A stretch of 64,000 nucleotides of DNA. Origin: Flammeovirga pectinis (lineage in GTDB: Bacteria; Bacteroidota; Bacteroidia; Cytophagales; Flammeovirgaceae). Both the position numbers and the translations under genes were made by a program. Positions 61,434 through 64,000 of the stretch are shown here, one piece after another; positions within the stretch are counted from its first letter, which is position 1, and every line of letters begins with the position of its first letter. The stretch is taken from positions 124,001-188,000 of the forward strand of contig NZ_CP034563.1 of assembly GCF_003970675.1 (NCBI RefSeq), written 5' to 3'. The notes beneath the pieces were generated by a model, which ran no database searches, was not told where the DNA came from, and worked only from the letters and a program-made list of their open reading frames with translations.

Positions 61434-62789
61434 TCAATTTGATGGTATTAGCTTAGAAATTAATTCATTTCCAGAAGTATATTGATTACTTGTACTAATA
61501 TTCTTATTAAGATTTTTTAAACTATAAGAGAACGATTTATCACTTAGTAAGTGATTTATTTTATTTATTATTTTTTTAACGCTATCAGAATATGTCCCTC
61601 TCATTCCTAACCCATGGTAAACAACTCTCGATGCATTTCCAATTTGATCTAATTCTTTACTTCCAGGATAGATAAGCATTGGTGTGTTGGTTAAAATACA
61701 TTCATTTATAGAATTCACACCGCCATGACCTATCATAAGATCGATTCCCTTTTCTAATAAGTCTACCTGTGGTACACGTCTAAAGAAATAAATTGATTCG
61801 TTATCTATCATTTCCCTTAATTTTAATCTTTGATTTTCATCTTCAACACAAACTAAGAAAGTTACTTCCTTTATTTTTTTAAAAGCTTGAGTGAGTTTCT
61901 CTAAAAACTGCTCATGCCCATAATACCTCCATGCCATCGTACCAAAAGAACAAAAGACAAGTTTATTATTTGTTTTACAATGCATTTCTATCACATTATC
62001 AAACATATAATCATAAATGAGATTTTTTCTTTTCATTAATTGATTTGGAGCAACATAGAAGTGATTTTCTTTCTTTTGATGTGGAAAATCAAATTCAAAA
62101 AAGGTAGTATTAATCTCTGGTACAGTATGAAATCCAAGAAATTTATAGCGTTTCTTATCTAAAATATTTTCATCTAAAGAACTTCTATCTATATATTCCT
62201 TAATTGATTTCTCAAAAGAAGTCATTAATAAATTCATTCTTTTCTGTCTTATATTATGTAAGATCCAGCTACAACTAACCTTTACATTCGACCATTTATT
62301 ATTAATTTTTGGAACTATAGAAGAAGATAAAGGTGGTTTATTCTTTGCTCTAATAGTAGAAACTGTAGTCTCCACTAAAGCTACTGGCATATTTTTTTCC
62401 AATAATGGTAATATATTGGCTTTATAAACCGAATCTACTAAATAAAGATCTGGGTTTAAATCTTCATTTATTTTTTCAAAAAAATCTTTACTTAATATTT
62501 CATTACCAACCTTTTTCATTGATTCACGCTCAATAGACAAAGTAGATAACAACTTGCGATAATATCTATATTTATTTTTTTCAGCTTTTCGATTCACTGG
62601 TTTTTCTATTATATCTTCCTTTTGATCTATTTCATAAAATTCAAAATCATTTTCAATAATTAAATTTTTAATATGTTTAGTCCCTACATAAATCAATTTA
62701 TGCCCCATCTTTTGTAATTCTTCAGCGAATTTGAATGTTGCATTAAGGTGACTCTCTTGAGGGAAAATTCTTAGTATAATAGTTAACAT
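61434..62789 (-). CDS. GT1-type (UGT/MGT-like) glycosyltransferase, 451 aa
   Basis: GT-B fold. N-terminal LRIFPQESHLNATFKFAEELQKMGHKLIYVG with the HLN acceptor-side His, linker, then the donor-binding signature LMIGHGGVNSINECILTNTPMLIYPGSKELDQIGNASRVVYHGLGMRG (~355-400). NKLVFCSFGTMAWRYYGHEQF is the second GT1 block. It transfers a sugar to a small molecule or peptide; here the peptide core is a candidate acceptor. 2-bp gap to the LanC-like gene, so co-transcribed. Confidence 0.88.
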   Translation of the reverse strand: MLTIILRIFPQESHLNATFKFAEELQKMGHKLIYVGTKHIKNLIIENDFEFYEIDQKEDIIEKPVNRKAEKNKYRYYRKLLSTLSIERESMKKVGNEILSKDFFEKINEDLNPDLYLVDSVYKANILPLLEKNMPVALVETTVSTIRAKNKPPLSSSIVPKINNKWSNVKVSCSWILHNIRQKRMNLLMTSFEKSIKEYIDRSSLDENILDKKRYKFLGFHTVPEINTTFFEFDFPHQKKENHFYVAPNQLMKRKNLIYDYMFDNVIEMHCKTNNKLVFCSFGTMAWRYYGHEQFLEKLTQAFKKIKEVTFLVCVEDENQRLKLREMIDNESIYFFRRVPQVDLLEKGIDLMIGHGGVNSINECILTNTPMLIYPGSKELDQIGNASRVVYHGLGMRGTYSDSVKKIINKINHLLSDKSFSYSLKNLNKNISTSNQYTSGNELISKLIPSN

Positions 62790-62791
62790 AA

Positions 62792-64000
62792 TTAGTTTAC
62801 TTTTTCAATAAATCCATTTTTAAGGAGTTCTTGGATTCTATTTTCAAGATGTTCTTTTTCCATCTTTTGAAAAGAATTATTAGATTGTAACATCACTTCT
62901 AATAAATGATGGTAGTCAATTGCATTATTGCGTACTTCATTGAGAAGAAATGAATCTATTGATGATATTTCTTTTTTTAGAATACTGCCCTTTGGGTGAG
63001 GGAAAAGTATATAATTTTTATTATCAATTTTATCAAAAAAAGTAAATAAATTATCTTTTCTTTTTATCTTCTCGTTACTCTTAAGCTTAAAATTTTGTTG
63101 ACTATTTTTTTTATAATTTGCCATTACATAAAGCCAATTTTCTTCCTTTGACCTTAATCTAAACTTTATTTTCTCCTCTATTAAACTAGCCTGTAAAAAT
63201 TGATTTTCAATAAATTCTTGTTTAAAGAAAACATCAAATAAATCATAGAACAACTCTAATTTTGGTTTATTAATCTTAAAATTTATCGATAATTTATTTA
63301 ATTGACACTTCAAAATCTCAGCCCAAACATCAATATCTAGAAATTCTTTTTGCTCTTTCCTTTCACCTGTAAAAGGTGTGAGTACCGAGGATATATTTCT
63401 TTCTTTTAACTTTAAGATTAAATATCCCTTACCTACTATACCTTTGAAAAAAGATAAATCAGAAATATGTTCATTTAGATAATGACTTGATGCTGTATCC
63501 GATTTTGATATTGTGTCTATTATCAAATCTAGATTATAATCAACACTTAGTTCTCCTAAAGCATATAACGAAATTATAACTCCCCCTATTTTATTTAATT
63601 CAATTTGTGAATGTGTGTGTGTTTGTTGTAGATAATTTTCTACTAAAGTATTAAGCGAATCAATTACTAATTTATATTCATTACTGTCTTTACTCCTAGA
63701 AATCAAAAAGCCAACATCTCCTAAATCCCAAAAAGGAGAATTAATTCCTTTTTTAAAAGAAAATTCATTTGTAGAATTAAAAATTTTTTCTGTTTTATAT
63801 ATATCACCGAAGTAATAATCACAATTCAACGTATTGACCCAACTTCCTTTTTCTGTTGAAAAATAAGTATTTTCAAATAAAATAGCTTCAGTAATTATTT
63901 TTTTATAAAGTTTATCTTCAATCACAAATTGCTTCTGAACTTCTAATAAAGTAAATATAATACCTGAATTTCCTTTTAAAAAACCCATTACGGGAGCAAA
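62792..64000 (-). CDS. LanC-like cyclase-fold protein with extra C-terminal domain (5' end outside window)
   Basis: The frame is open through the window edge (FAPV precedes MGFLKGNSG), so the N-terminus is missing. LanC-type alpha-barrel repeats are visible: GFLKGNSGIIFTLLEV, SPFWDLGDVGFLI (position of WCYGDPG), ELNKIGGVIISLYALGE (position of CHG) and DLSFFKGIVGKGYLILKL. The zinc-binding Cys, Cys-His residues of classical LanC are all replaced. After ~225 comes an unassigned segment, and ~345-398 (IDSFLLNEVRNNAIDYHHLLEVML...LENRIQELLKNGFIEKVN) looks like a winged-helix or PqqD-type peptide-binding unit. The whole may be a lanthipeptide-synthetase-like enzyme. Confidence 0.6.
   Translation of the reverse strand, partial: FAPVMGFLKGNSGIIFTLLEVQKQFVIEDKLYKKIITEAILFENTYFSTEKGSWVNTLNCDYYFGDIYKTEKIFNSTNEFSFKKGINSPFWDLGDVGFLISRSKDSNEYKLVIDSLNTLVENYLQQTHTHSQIELNKIGGVIISLYALGELSVDYNLDLIIDTISKSDTASSHYLNEHISDLSFFKGIVGKGYLILKLKERNISSVLTPFTGERKEQKEFLDIDVWAEILKCQLNKLSINFKINKPKLELFYDLFDVFFKQEFIENQFLQASLIEEKIKFRLRSKEENWLYVMANYKKNSQQNFKLKSNEKIKRKDNLFTFFDKIDNKNYILFPHPKGSILKKEISSIDSFLLNEVRNNAIDYHHLLEVMLQSNNSFQKMEKEHLENRIQELLKNGFIEKVN

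Noticed and set aside
1-64000. tRNA, rRNA or replication origin
   Set aside because: No cloverleaf with a terminal CCA-type acceptor stem, no rRNA-like conserved blocks and no DnaA-box cluster were noticed by eye; a covariance search would be decisive.

Overview
The window is AT-rich DNA from a marine-type Bacteroidota, most likely Cytophagales and close to Flammeovirga. The reasons are C-terminal type IX secretion sorting domains ending in KLLIK/KLIIK, a sulfatase/glycoside hydrolase cluster with Ig-like BIG2 domains, DUF6263 and SUKH families, and IS4, IS21 and IS91-type elements. The taxonomic call is inference.

Left part (1-12.6 kb): a cassette array of the integron type, with genes on the minus strand. 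Successive genes are flanked by 8-10 bp boxes that match as reverse complements, GTTnnn on the left and nnnAAC on the right. Examples are GTTGGGCAAC/GTTGCCCAAC, GTTGGGTAC/GTACCCAAC, GTTACCACC/GGTGGTAAC, GTTGCCAGC/GCTGGCAAC and GTTGGCTGC/GCAGCCAAC. Between cassettes lie imperfect palindromes of about 50-195 bp (attC-like). Contents include a netrin/TIMP-like secreted protein, a ChaN/erythromycin-esterase-like pseudogene, a SUKH protein and several unknowns. Two tandem IS4-family copies sit in the apical loop of one attC, and an IS21 element (istAB) interrupts another cassette. The array ends at an attI-like site (12383-12613).

Middle (12.6-30.3 kb): beside this attI-like site are copies of an IS30-type-HTH gene and a partner gene of unknown function. 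They are followed by a DyP peroxidase, a secreted esterase, a leucine-rich-repeat protein and a 20-residue tandem-repeat protein. A second, rearranged cassette array (about 20.4-29.0 kb) carries a third IS4 copy in an attC, a decayed IS91-like element bounded by cassette-type boxes, a lipoprotein and a small membrane protein with a one-stop pseudogene. It ends at a second attI-like site (28976-29205), followed again by the HTH module. No intact integron integrase is present in the window.

Right-middle (30.5-49.3 kb): a PEBP protein, two AraC-family regulators, a ThDP-dependent decarboxylase, then a polysaccharide-degradation cluster. The cluster holds a GH51/clan GH-A-like hydrolase, two paralogous right-handed beta-helix enzymes with CBM and BIG2 domains and T9SS tails, a ChaN-like/CarboxypepD_reg protein and an S1 sulfatase. 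Each gene has its own terminator. The likely target is a sulfated algal polysaccharide.

Right end (49.5-64 kb): one long minus-strand locus for ribosomally made, double-glycine-leader peptides. It comprises a LanC-like protein (partial), a GT1-type glycosyltransferase, a Yip1-like membrane protein, a membrane-anchored thioredoxin, a C39-peptidase ABC exporter, two peptides with an identical 15-residue leader, an ABC ATPase/permease pair, a putative immunity membrane protein, a DUF6263 protein and a MacB/HlyD/TolC-type efflux set. It looks like a Gram-negative bacteriocin biosynthesis, export and self-protection system.
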